From: Saprospiraceae bacterium
Lineage (GTDB): Bacteria > Bacteroidota > Bacteroidia > Chitinophagales > Saprospiraceae
DNA: 64,000 nucleotides
Direction of reading: 5' to 3'
NCBI GenBank assembly: GCA_019638385.1
Contig: JAHBTW010000019.1
Location: forward strand, 45,586-109,585
Position 1 is the first letter of the stretch, and each line of letters begins with the position of its first letter. Under the pieces are notes generated by a model that saw only the letters and a list, made by a program, of their open reading frames with translations, made no database searches and had not been told where the DNA came from. Positions 19,306 to 27,070 of the stretch are shown piece by piece. Position numbers and translations under genes: made by a program.

Positions 19306-20537
19306 GTCAAAATGGGTATATCGAGGTGTATATCCACACCGATGATGTGTCCGTCGCTGTTTTTCAGGAAAGTGCTGCTTTCGCGGATTTGCCAGAGCTG
19401 CAAGCGGTTGAGTTGTGCCACTTGTGCCTGCCAGGGTTCCATGTCGTCGCGGTAGTTGGCCATGCGGTTGCCGTTTTTGTCCAACGGGTTGCGGAGGTTG
19501 TGCAGCAGTCGCAGTTTGATTTCCTGATCGGTTGCTTCCATGCGCAGTTTCATGTTGCCGGCCGGCTGATCGAGCATGGCCTGTTCTACCGCGCTTTCCA
19601 AAATGAAAGGCAAAATGAGGGCAGGAATTTTTATTTGATCAGTTGCTTTCAAATGCTGCGTCTCCACGGAGTAGCTGAATTTGTCGCCGTAGCGCAATTG
19701 TTGCAATTTCAGATACCAGCCAAGCGCTTCTATTTCACTGCTCAGCAGGGCTGTTTCTTCGCGAAAATGCGCCAGGCGGTAGCGAATGAGTTTTCCCAAA
19801 AGGGAAAGATACGACAGGGCCGATTTTTTGTCATCGTCGGTGATGAAGTATTGCACGGCGTTGAGGGCGTTGAACAGGAAGTGCGGATTCATTTGCACCT
19901 TGAGTGCCTTGGCCTTCAGTTCCTCCATTTGTTTTTGCACCTCCATCAGGCGTTGTTGTTCGTGTTGCGCCAAGCGCTCTGCCCGGATGCGGCTCAACTT
20001 GACGGCGCATATAGAGGCAATGGCAGAGAGGATGCGCAGGTGTTGCCCGGTGAAAAAATACCGCTCCGGGTGCTCGCAGTCAATGACGCCCAGTACTTTG
20101 CCGTCCAACAGGATCGGCACGGCGATTTCGGACAGGCGGGGCGCATCGTCCACAATATAGCGGGGATCGGCAGAGGTATCGCCGACAATTTCCGCTACGC
20201 CGCTGAGCGCTACCGAACCGGTGATGCCCTGCCCCAGCGGGATGTCTATGGGTTGCAAAATGTCCTCTGCTTTCGGGTTTTTGGGGCCGTGCGCCGCTTT
20301 TTGCACGAGTACCTGCTTTTCCTCATCCAACAGATAAATGACACAGTCAACGAAACGCAGTTGGGCGATGCAGTTTTGAGCCAGATCCCAGAGGGTTTCT
20401 TCTTCGGTGTTTTTTTCGAGAATGGAAGTGGAAAAATACAACAGGATTTTTTCCAACTCATCGAAGGAAAAGGAACGGCGGGAAGCGGCCGGCTCTCCGG
20501 TGGATTTATCTGCTTTGCGTTGACGGTTCGGCTGCAT
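19302..20537 (-). CDS. GAF-domain LytS-type histidine kinase with degenerate ATP-binding half
   Basis: 411 residues, cytoplasmic (no signal peptide or membrane segment). A GAF domain spans about residues 25-185 (GQGITGSVA, VPILLDGKVLGVIDCEH). The dimerisation/phospho-acceptor helix is typical, with H219 in NPHFLFN. In the ATPase half the N-box asparagine is lost (LPFILESAVEQA, 309-320) and no DxGxG box can be found; the C-terminal 70 residues are unlike GHKL domains. It may therefore be a pseudokinase that receives phosphate from, or heterodimerises with, the intact TPR-kinase encoded next (ATGA overlap). The start codon is the first ATG after the intergenic inverted repeat. Motif loss is seen directly; the partner model is inference. 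Confidence 0.88.
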   Translation of the reverse strand: MQPNRQRKADKSTGEPAASRRSFSFDELEKILLYFSTSILEKNTEEETLWDLAQNCIAQLRFVDCVIYLLDEEKQVLVQKAAHGPKNPKAEDILQPIDIPLGQGITGSVALSGVAEIVGDTSADPRYIVDDAPRLSEIAVPILLDGKVLGVIDCEHPERYFFTGQHLRILSAIASICAVKLSRIRAERLAQHEQQRLMEVQKQMEELKAKALKVQMNPHFLFNALNAVQYFITDDDKKSALSYLSLLGKLIRYRLAHFREETALLSSEIEALGWYLKLQQLRYGDKFSYSVETQHLKATDQIKIPALILPFILESAVEQAMLDQPAGNMKLRMEATDQEIKLRLLHNLRNPLDKNGNRMANYRDDMEPWQAQVAQLNRLQLWQIRESSTFLKNSDGHIIGVDIHLDIPILT

Positions 20538-20556
20538 GTACTTCTGTTTTTTGCGC

Positions 20557-20606
20557 AGGGATAGAATCCCTCTACAAGCGAATAATAGCGAAGGGATTCT
20601 ATCCCT
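20557..20606. repeat. Perfect 15-bp inverted repeat
   Basis: Arms AGGGATAGAATCCCT (20557-20571) and its exact complement (20592-20606) enclose a 20-base loop. Each arm is itself a small palindrome (AGGGAT/ATCCCT). No T tract follows on either strand, so it is not a standard terminator. It lies between two same-strand genes. Confidence 0.8.
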
Positions 20607-20691
20607 CTCCTCGCGCCGGTATTCGCGCTACTAAGTTACTCCGATTCTGCAAAATCCGGCGCCTGAATGCCGGGCGATTCTCTTTCGGCAG

Positions 20692-21408
20692 TTACACATA
20701 CAATCGCTGCCCGGCAAACAGCCGTTCAGGCAGGCGATTCATAATGGCTTCTTCGCCCGGCCCGTGACGCTCAATGCTGACGCGGTCGCCCCGGAAATAG
20801 AAAATAGGGTAGGAGCCGTTTTCGCCTTCCGCCGGTTCGCAGCGGATGATGAGCGACAAGCCCCGCGCGCGGGCAAAATCGTGGGCGCGCTCCCAGTCGG
20901 TAATAGATCCCAGCGGATCGCCGCTGAGGTTGGCGCTCGTACACAGGGGCGCCGAATAGGTGTGGCCGCAAAAGAGCGAAGGATCGGCCTGCCGGGCGAA
21001 GCTTTGTTCCACTGCGCTGAACAACTCCCGGTGCGGACCGTCCACCAACACGCCCTGATGGGTACCGCCGCGCACGGCAGAGGAGTTGAACTCCGACGGC
21101 CCGATGCCGAACCGGATGAAAGCGCCCGTCATCAGGTCCAAATCTTCGGCCCGATGCAGTTCAGGCGGTAGCGCTCCGGCTTCGGCCAGGGCATGGAATT
21201 GGCGAATATCGCCGATGGCACTTCCGTAGTTTTTGTTGGGCATCCGCTGTTTGGTACCGTTGAGGGCTTCGATGCCTTTTTGAGTGGCGGGCGCGAGGAG
21301 CACAAATACGGCCGGCATTTGCACCATTACGATGGAATTGGAGTGCAAGGCATCTAAAGCTGCCGGAATGGCTGCGTGGTCGAGGATGGATATTTCGCGC
21401 AGTTTCAT
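20692..21408 (-). CDS. Sua5/YciO/YrdC-family protein
   Basis: 238 residues. The YrdC fold signature tetrad appears intact: K53-x-R55 (GTKQR) and S158-x-N160 in PLCTSANLSG. TsaC/Sua5 members use this pocket to make L-threonylcarbamoyl-AMP for tRNA t6A; paralogs of the YciO kind have less certain roles. The N-terminus lacks the usual KPT motif spacing, so a paralog rather than the essential TsaC is possible. Before the IS630 insertion it sat 23 bp downstream of the maleate-isomerase-like stop codon, implying an original two-gene operon that the insertion now separates by 1.1 kb. The start ATG is the first after the element. Confidence 0.8.
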   Translation of the reverse strand: MKLREISILDHAAIPAALDALHSNSIVMVQMPAVFVLLAPATQKGIEALNGTKQRMPNKNYGSAIGDIRQFHALAEAGALPPELHRAEDLDLMTGAFIRFGIGPSEFNSSAVRGGTHQGVLVDGPHRELFSAVEQSFARQADPSLFCGHTYSAPLCTSANLSGDPLGSITDWERAHDFARARGLSLIIRCEPAEGENGSYPIFYFRGDRVSIERHGPGEEAIMNRLPERLFAGQRLYV

Positions 21409-21434
21409 GGTCAGTTGTTTTTTGGGAGTGGTTA

Positions 21435-22576
21435 TACCTCAAGCCGCTAGGTTTTGTGCATGAGAAAATAGCTGAAAATTGAGAGTGATTCTTGATTTCA
21501 CTTGTTTTTTAATAGGCTTTCGGTCTAAATTATTCAGAAAATGAATAATAGCATTTTGAAAAGCTTTAGCGTCTTTAAAATAGTTTGCGGCACAGACCTC
21601 GGCCTTTACAAACTTCCACAGCCGTTCGATCACATTGAGGTTCGGAGAATAAGGCGGCAAGAAAACAAGGTTGATGTTAAGCCTTTGCGCAGCATCCTTA
21701 ACGAAGTGGCAATGTTGATAGCGGGCATTATCCAAAATGATATGAATGGGCAACCCGGCATACTGTCTGGCAATGCGCTCTAAAAGTTCAACGACCGTGC
21801 TGGCTGTAATGTATGTGTCATTGTACACCGCAGTCAGTTGGAGGGAAGTGGCATGGATGGCCCCCAGTACGTTAAGACGAAAACGCCCCGGAGCTGTTTT
21901 GACAAATACCCGCTCAAAACACCACACTAAAGCGACAAAAGCCGCCAGAACAAAATGAACACCGTCCATGAACAGAACGTGGCACTGGCCGGCTTGGGCT
22001 TTTTGCAAGAGTGGTTGGAGTGTTTGGTCGTGGAACTCCTTCTGCCTGACAGGATCGGCTTTGGCCGGTATCTGGCCCGTAGCTCGCGGTTTCATCCCCA
22101 TTCGATTCATAAATGCCCGCACACGCGGAAGGCTTCGTTTGAGTCCTGTCAGTTTTTTTATCCGCGATCGAGCCTCTTTAGCGCTTTTAGGGGGTTGTTC
22201 TCGAAAAGACGCCTCTACTTTTGCCTGGTGTTTATCTAATTTGCTGGTAGGCCCTTGATAATTAAGTGTTTTGATCCCCTCTAAGCCGAACTGCTCATAA
22301 AGGCTCAGGTAGTTGCCCACCGTATTTCGGCTCACCTCCAGTATGTCGGCAATAGCTTTGTTACTGTAGCCTCGATATTTTAACCGCAAACAATGCATTC
22401 TTCTTTGAACGATAGGTTCTGGATGATTCAAAAATTCGTATTTTGCAGCGGTTGCATCCGCTTCGTTGATGTCAACTATTCGGAGGGACATGTTGATTTA
22501 AGTTTGCTACCTCAAATCTCTTATGTCTCTCTAACTTTTTCTAAGTCCTATGCACAAAACCTCCCGGCGCGAGGTA
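21435..22576 (-). mobile_element. IS630-family insertion sequence (1142 bp), apparently intact
   Basis: Terminal inverted repeats 21435-21461 and 22550-22576 match at 23 of 27 positions (both begin TACCTC and end AGGTTTTGTGCAT). The element is bracketed by the dinucleotide TA (21433-21434 and 22577-22578), the target duplication expected for the IS630/Tc1 group. It carries one full-length transposase. It sits in the stop codon of the neighbouring gene. Confidence 0.9.
21439..22491 (-). CDS. IS630-family transposase
   Basis: 350 residues, full length for the family. An N-terminal helix-turn-helix (about 35-65, YSNKAIADILEVSRNTVGNY) binds the ends; the DDE catalytic triad is D176 (LFMDGVHF), D254 (IILDNARYQ) and E289 (LPPYSPNLNVIER), with the D34E spacing typical of IS630/Tc1 elements. 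The stop codon lies inside the terminal repeat. No frameshift is seen, so the element may still be mobile. Confidence 0.95.
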   Translation of the reverse strand: MSLRIVDINEADATAAKYEFLNHPEPIVQRRMHCLRLKYRGYSNKAIADILEVSRNTVGNYLSLYEQFGLEGIKTLNYQGPTSKLDKHQAKVEASFREQPPKSAKEARSRIKKLTGLKRSLPRVRAFMNRMGMKPRATGQIPAKADPVRQKEFHDQTLQPLLQKAQAGQCHVLFMDGVHFVLAAFVALVWCFERVFVKTAPGRFRLNVLGAIHATSLQLTAVYNDTYITASTVVELLERIARQYAGLPIHIILDNARYQHCHFVKDAAQRLNINLVFLPPYSPNLNVIERLWKFVKAEVCAANYFKDAKAFQNAIIHFLNNLDRKPIKKQVKSRITLNFQLFSHAQNLAA

Positions 22577-23373
22577 TAAATAATTACAGGTTGTTCAATA
22601 TGGATTCCTTTCAGCAAAGAGCCGTACCCGCGGATACCGGGTTCGAGGCCGAGGCGTTTGAGGGTTTGAAATACGGTGGCAGAGGCCGCCGTGACAATGC
22701 GAATGCCGGTTTGTTTTTCGGCTTCCGCCAATACAGCAAGAGAAGGCATTTGCACGCAAGCGGATAGCACGATGGCGTCCACATCGTGGGGGATGTTGTC
22801 CAATAAGCCGAGCAAATTCACCGGATTCAGGCGGCCCACCGCTTCGTTATCGGCTACGCTCAGCGACTGAGCAGACACCACCTCGATTCCTTCTTCGCCC
22901 AGATAGTGACACACTTTGCCCGTAAGGGCCGGCAGGTAAGGCGCGATCAGGCCCACGCGACCCGCGTTCAGGTCTTGCAGCGTATCCACCAAAGCGCCCG
23001 CACTGGTAATGACGGGGGCGGGATTGCCGGCTTCTTCGAGGCTGCTTTTGATGCGGGCTTCCGAGCGGCGGTGCGCGCCCGGTCCTTCCGCCATAATGGC
23101 TACGAGGCAGGCGTACAAAGCCACGTCAATGGAGGCATCGGCCAGCTCGAGAGCGGCCCGGTCGGCCTGCGCGTTCATGGCCAGCAGTTCTTCGGGCGAT
23201 ACGTGCTTCATGCGCACCCGGCTGGAATGGAAGCTGAATGTTTCGGGCAATGCGCTTTCGCGGGCTTTAAAAAGGAGGGGTACTTCCTTCTCCATCGTCA
23301 CATTGGAACTGGGTACAATCATGCCGATGCGAATCGGATCGGCGCTTGGCGTATGAAAACGAGCATTATTCAT
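22531..23373 (-). CDS. Maleate cis-trans isomerase-like protein (Asp/Glu racemase superfamily) extended by an IS insertion
   Basis: 280 residues, of which the last 15 (YTSRREVLCIGLRKS) are translated from the IS630 end. Without the element the codon at the target site reads TAA, giving a 265-residue ancestral protein ending QPVII. The N-terminus IRIGMIVPSSNVTME and the cysteines C89 (LYACLVAIM) and C206 (LSACVQMPS) match the two active-site cysteines of maleate isomerase and arylmalonate decarboxylase relatives. The reaction would be maleate/fumarate interconversion or a related racemisation; the substrate is not certain from sequence. The core fold is complete, so activity may survive the tail. 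Originally it was probably co-transcribed with the Sua5/YrdC-family gene. Confidence 0.82.
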   Translation of the reverse strand: MNNARFHTPSADPIRIGMIVPSSNVTMEKEVPLLFKARESALPETFSFHSSRVRMKHVSPEELLAMNAQADRAALELADASIDVALYACLVAIMAEGPGAHRRSEARIKSSLEEAGNPAPVITSAGALVDTLQDLNAGRVGLIAPYLPALTGKVCHYLGEEGIEVVSAQSLSVADNEAVGRLNPVNLLGLLDNIPHDVDAIVLSACVQMPSLAVLAEAEKQTGIRIVTAASATVFQTLKRLGLEPGIRGYGSLLKGIHIEQPVIIYTSRREVLCIGLRKS

Positions 23374-23507
23374 GTTTGATGGATTTTTGTTGTGAAATGA
23401 TTGTGAGTTCTGTAATGTGTTCTATGGATGAGAATCGTACCCACTCCTGTCAGTGTCTTGGTTGTTTAGGTAGCTGCGAGCTACGACCACGCCCCGCGTG
23501 GTACGAG

Positions 23508-25685
23508 TTATCTTTTTACCACTCTTAATACATAAGGCGTGCCGCCTTCCGGCAAAATGCGAACGAGATATAGGCCCGCCGGATATGGTAACAGAGAAAG
23601 CGGTTCGGGGGAATGGCCGGCAATCACTTGGCGGGAAAACAATGCCTGACCGGTCGGAGAAAGCACTTCCATCGTCAGTTCCATACCCGCATAAGGCTGG
23701 AGGTCTATGTGATAACTGCCCGTGCCGGGATTGGGAAACACGGTCGGCGTCGGCTGAACCTGTTCGGGGAGCGCGGCTTCTATGATGCCCGCTTCTGCAT
23801 CGGGTAGCCCGACCATCGGGAGGATGCCGCCGCTCACGCTCACCTCGTCGAAAGTGGCAGAAATGGCGATGTTGTTATTGGTGCTTTCTGCATAAATTCC
23901 CATCAGTACGCAGTTGCCCACATTGAGATTCGCGGCGCCCTGAAACTGCCATTGCGTGCCGTTGGGCGAGGAATACACCGTGAACATATTGCCGACGCGG
24001 GTGATGCGCATCCATACCGGACCGGCGACAAAAGGCGACTGCTGAAGCTGGAAGGCGGTGTTGGGCGTCATCCGTATTTCCCGCCGGATGGTGTTGTTTA
24101 ACCCTGTTTTGAGCGCAATCTTGCGGGCGCCGGGCAGCAGGCTCTCACGAATCATAACCCCTCCCCATCCGGTGGCCGGATTTACATTAATGACGCGCGC
24201 CGTGATCTCCCCGTCGCCGCAGAGGTCCACATATATAAAGTGCGCCACATCGCTGTTGGTCATGGAGAAGCCGCTCGACGTGGCCGTATAAGTGCCTTCG
24301 CAGGGCGAGTGCATCGCGTCGCCGTTGGCGGTATTGCCTATGTTGTCGTGGTCCCAGGGCGCTTTGATGGAGGTGTCTTCCGTCACTTCGATCATGGCTA
24401 CTACGATGGTTACATTACCACATTCGTCGGTCACCTGTACCTCTACCGGCACGATCTGCCCCAGCAAATCGCAGCCCAGCACTTCGGGATGGATGACGAC
24501 CGATACATTGCCGCCGCAGGCGTCGTAGGTGGCGCCGAGCTGGAGCACATCGGCGGGAGTGAGGGTGTAGCCGTCCGGTTTGTCAATGGCGATGACGCCG
24601 TTTTTGGCCACTGCAACGGGGGGTGTGTTGTCCTGCACCTGTATAGATTGGTGAAAGAGGGCCAAGCTCTGGTTGCCGCAATCATCCACCAAACGCCAGG
24701 TGCGTACCCGGTTGTAGGCATTGGGGCAGGTCGGGTCGGGCGTGGTGTTGTCGGCTATCAGCAGTAGGGTAGCGGCTCCGCAGGCATCGGCGCCAGTAGG
24801 AGTCATGGCCAGCGCGTTGGCCAGACCTGCGGCGTCGTTGCACTCCAGCACAACGTCTAACGCGCCCGCTATCATGGTAAATGTTGGAGGAGTATTGTCG
24901 TAAACTTCGATGGTTTGGGTGTAGGAACCGGCACTGGTATTGCCGCAGCCATCTTCCAGCGTCCAGGTACGGGTGCGGGTGTAGGCGTTGGGGCAGGCGG
25001 GGTCGGGCACGGTTTGATCGTCGGTGAGCGTCAAAGAAACGCTGCCGCTGTTGTCCGTTCCGGCAGGTTCCAGCGCTAAAGCGTCAGCGATACCGGCCAG
25101 ATCGCTGCAATTGAGAGAAGCATTCAGCGCCCCCGCCGCAGTGGTAAATACCGGCGCGATGTTGTCATCACAACTCAGCGTAAAGAATATTTCGTAACGC
25201 GTACCGGAAGGCCAGCCGCTCGTAGTCATTCGGATGCTGTAATACCCGGAAGGTAAGGGGCCTATTCCTGCAATCACATTAACGCCCCAGGGGTCTTCCG
25301 GCCCGTTTGTGGGCAGGTCTTCAACCGTAAGATTCGGGCTGTCCCAGGGCACGCAATCATCGCCGAACCACAAATAAAAATCCACGTTCGTGAGGACGCC
25401 CGAAGTAACATATCCAAACTGGATAGCCTCCATCACGTAGCCTTCCGGGACGAAAAAGGTAAACAAGTCATTGTAATCTACCTCTGAGGGGAAGAGGCAG
25501 CCTTCGACTTCATAAACACCCGGTGAAACGGCGCCGAAAGAAAGAAGGTCGGGGTTGTCGGCGGTGAGGACGCCGCCAAAATCCCCGTCAAAGCAATCGT
25601 CGTACAACATCACCTGCGCTTTCAGGTGAGGGGCCGTACCGCACATCAGGATCAGGAAATTGAAAATAAACAAAAACGTTTTCAT
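23508..25685 (-). CDS. T9SS-exported HYR/laminin-G-like protein
   Basis: 725 residues. Signal peptide of about 24 residues (ends HLKAQ). The N-terminal domain (25-175) is a pre-peptidase-like beta module. Two and a half HYR-type repeats follow (NTPPTF or NTPPVA starts, CGN motifs; about 175-440), then a laminin-G/DUF1349-like domain (about 445-625, GWGGVMIRESLLPGARKIA) homologous to the domain in the two + strand T9SS proteins at 1-16 kb, and a type A sorting signal (VFPNPGTGSYHIDL, last 75 residues). Expected location is the cell surface or medium. It is a more diverged relative of the 6663-7789 / 14842-15932 cassette. Monocistronic by context. Confidence 0.87.
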   Translation of the reverse strand: MKTFLFIFNFLILMCGTAPHLKAQVMLYDDCFDGDFGGVLTADNPDLLSFGAVSPGVYEVEGCLFPSEVDYNDLFTFFVPEGYVMEAIQFGYVTSGVLTNVDFYLWFGDDCVPWDSPNLTVEDLPTNGPEDPWGVNVIAGIGPLPSGYYSIRMTTSGWPSGTRYEIFFTLSCDDNIAPVFTTAAGALNASLNCSDLAGIADALALEPAGTDNSGSVSLTLTDDQTVPDPACPNAYTRTRTWTLEDGCGNTSAGSYTQTIEVYDNTPPTFTMIAGALDVVLECNDAAGLANALAMTPTGADACGAATLLLIADNTTPDPTCPNAYNRVRTWRLVDDCGNQSLALFHQSIQVQDNTPPVAVAKNGVIAIDKPDGYTLTPADVLQLGATYDACGGNVSVVIHPEVLGCDLLGQIVPVEVQVTDECGNVTIVVAMIEVTEDTSIKAPWDHDNIGNTANGDAMHSPCEGTYTATSSGFSMTNSDVAHFIYVDLCGDGEITARVINVNPATGWGGVMIRESLLPGARKIALKTGLNNTIRREIRMTPNTAFQLQQSPFVAGPVWMRITRVGNMFTVYSSPNGTQWQFQGAANLNVGNCVLMGIYAESTNNNIAISATFDEVSVSGGILPMVGLPDAEAGIIEAALPEQVQPTPTVFPNPGTGSYHIDLQPYAGMELTMEVLSPTGQALFSRQVIAGHSPEPLSLLPYPAGLYLVRILPEGGTPYVLRVVKR

Positions 25686-26021
25686 GACTCAGCATTTTTA
25701 AGGTTCTACAAGAGGTAATGGAAAGATTCGCGTTTCCCGTAATGGGAATTTCTTCCCGGAAAACAGGTGCAAGTTGGGGGCGTCGCAAAGGGATTTGCGC
25801 GCAGAATTGATGGATGCGGGGTTTGAGTTGACGGATGGGGGCGGGAAATCTTTCTGTGAGAGAAGAGATATGGATCGAGTGTTGCTGTAAGGCGTGCGGT
25901 GCTTTGTATCGGGATTACCTCCTATGCAGCAAGGTGATACCCCCTCCATCGGTTATTGACGTCGGGTGGGAGATGCAGTCAGACTACTTTAAAGTGAAAG
26001 ATTGCTGCCGAGCGAGGGTCG
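25686..26021. other. Intergenic, nothing recognised
   Basis: 336 bases between the T9SS gene start and the HepT-like gene end. Short reading frames exist on both strands, but none resembles a known protein and no clear hairpin or promoter stands out. Confidence 0.4.
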
Positions 26022-26357
26022 TCACGCCTCTAACAAGCCTGCTACTTGCTCCTCCAACAAATCAAGATGGTTGTGAAGGATATCCCAGACTACGAGGTTG
26101 TCCACCTTGTCGTAGGCATGCACGAGGATATGGCGGGTCTTGGCAATTTCAGGGGCGTTGGTGATAGCAATGTCGGGAGTCGTTTTTAAAAGTTGGTACA
26201 TTGCCTCGCCGATAATGGCAAGCGCCCTTTCGATAGCATATTGCGTTTTGGTGTCCTGGTTATAGGCGTCAAAGTCATAATTTTTCGGCAGGAAAGTGCG
26301 GATTTTTCCGATAGCCAGCTCAATATCCCGCAGATATTTCTTAGTGTCATGCGGCAT
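26022..26357 (-). CDS. HepT-like (DUF86) toxin ribonuclease
   Basis: 111 residues, a normal HepT length. All-helical, with the Rx4HxY motif R75...H80-A-Y82 (RHILVHAY), the catalytic signature of HEPN-type toxin RNases. It overlaps the 3' end of the upstream nucleotidyltransferase gene by 11 bases, the usual antitoxin-toxin arrangement of MntA-HepT modules, in which MntA adds AMP to the tyrosine of this motif and silences the toxin. Motif and context are seen; neutralisation by AMPylation is known from the family. Confidence 0.9.
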   Translation of the reverse strand: MPHDTKKYLRDIELAIGKIRTFLPKNYDFDAYNQDTKTQYAIERALAIIGEAMYQLLKTTPDIAITNAPEIAKTRHILVHAYDKVDNLVVWDILHNHLDLLEEQVAGLLEA

Positions 26358-26691
26358 AAATAAGGGTTTTTGTTGCCGCTACCGAGCGGGCGAAGTATTC
26401 ATTTTCAAAAGGGCGTTCCCTGATGAGGTCCACTTTGCGGTTGAGGAGTTTTTCAAGTTCAATCATCATGGATAGAAAGGAGATACCCACTTTTTCATCC
26501 TGCTTGAACCGGACCAGAAAATCAACATCGCTTTTTTCCAAATCGAACTCCCCGGTGGCGAGCGAACCAAAGACGTACAACTTTTCCACGCCGTATTTTT
26601 TGCATACAGCCTTTAAAGAAAGCGCAAACGGCTTCAGGTAGGAGAGCTGCCCGCTGTCGAAATCAATGTTGTGAATGGCTTCTTCCGGCAT
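26347..26691 (-). CDS. MntA-like nucleotidyltransferase antitoxin
   Basis: 114 residues from the ATG at 26691. A longer frame to 26745 exists, but a good promoter (TTG-N19-TATCTTTG, 26735-26706) lies inside that extension, so the downstream ATG is the better start. The minimal nucleotidyltransferase motif is present: G42-S43, then D55-V-D57 and a third aspartate D88 (KVDLI). Family members AMPylate the partner HepT toxin encoded next. The spacing GS-x11-DxD is one residue longer than the common GS-x10-DxD. Confidence 0.88.
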   Translation of the reverse strand: MPEEAIHNIDFDSGQLSYLKPFALSLKAVCKKYGVEKLYVFGSLATGEFDLEKSDVDFLVRFKQDEKVGISFLSMMIELEKLLNRKVDLIRERPFENEYFARSVAATKTLIYAA

Positions 26692-26705
26692 GGTGAAATT
26701 TTTGA

Positions 26706-26735
26706 CAAAGATACAATGCTTGTAGCATAGGGCAA
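26706..26735 (-). promoter_or_regulatory. Promoter of the mntA-hepT-like pair
   Basis: On the minus strand TTG (26735-26733), 19 bases, then TATCTTTG (26713-26706). This fits the Bacteroidota sigma-ABfr consensus TTTG-N19-TAnnTTTG. The leader before ATG 26691 would be about 10 bases. Confidence 0.65.
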
Positions 26736-26826
26736 GTTCACTCATGGCCTTTTCTTATGCCTTACAACAACAATTTCCTACCTTCACGCCGGGCATTATC
26801 GGCTGCTACGGCCAACACCGACAAGC

Positions 26827-27021
26827 ATGAAAAAAACACTCCAAAACCTCTTCGCTAAAGGCAAAATAGAACGGGTGATTGCTGAAACATACTTCTAACA
26901 AGCCGAAGCCTTGTGGTTAGAATTGGTTCGGGATGCCCCGGAGCACACCCAATTCCCCCAAAAACCTATCGCCGCGAGAGGCCACGCCCTCGTCGTAGTA
27001 AGCCGCGCCACAGCACGGTAA
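26827..27021 (+). pseudogene. Short ORF interrupted by one in-frame stop
   Basis: ATG at 26827 opens 23 codons (MKKTLQNLFAKGKIERVIAE...), then TAA at 26896, then 40 more codons in the same frame ending at 27021. The first part recalls the small N-terminal effector-associated helical domains common in Bacteroidota, but that is weak. It could be a decayed gene start or chance. No promoter was seen. Confidence 0.3.
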
Positions 27022-27070
27022 ACCTTTTACTTTTTACTTGTTTTGAACACCCTCTTGTAAGCCAACATCC

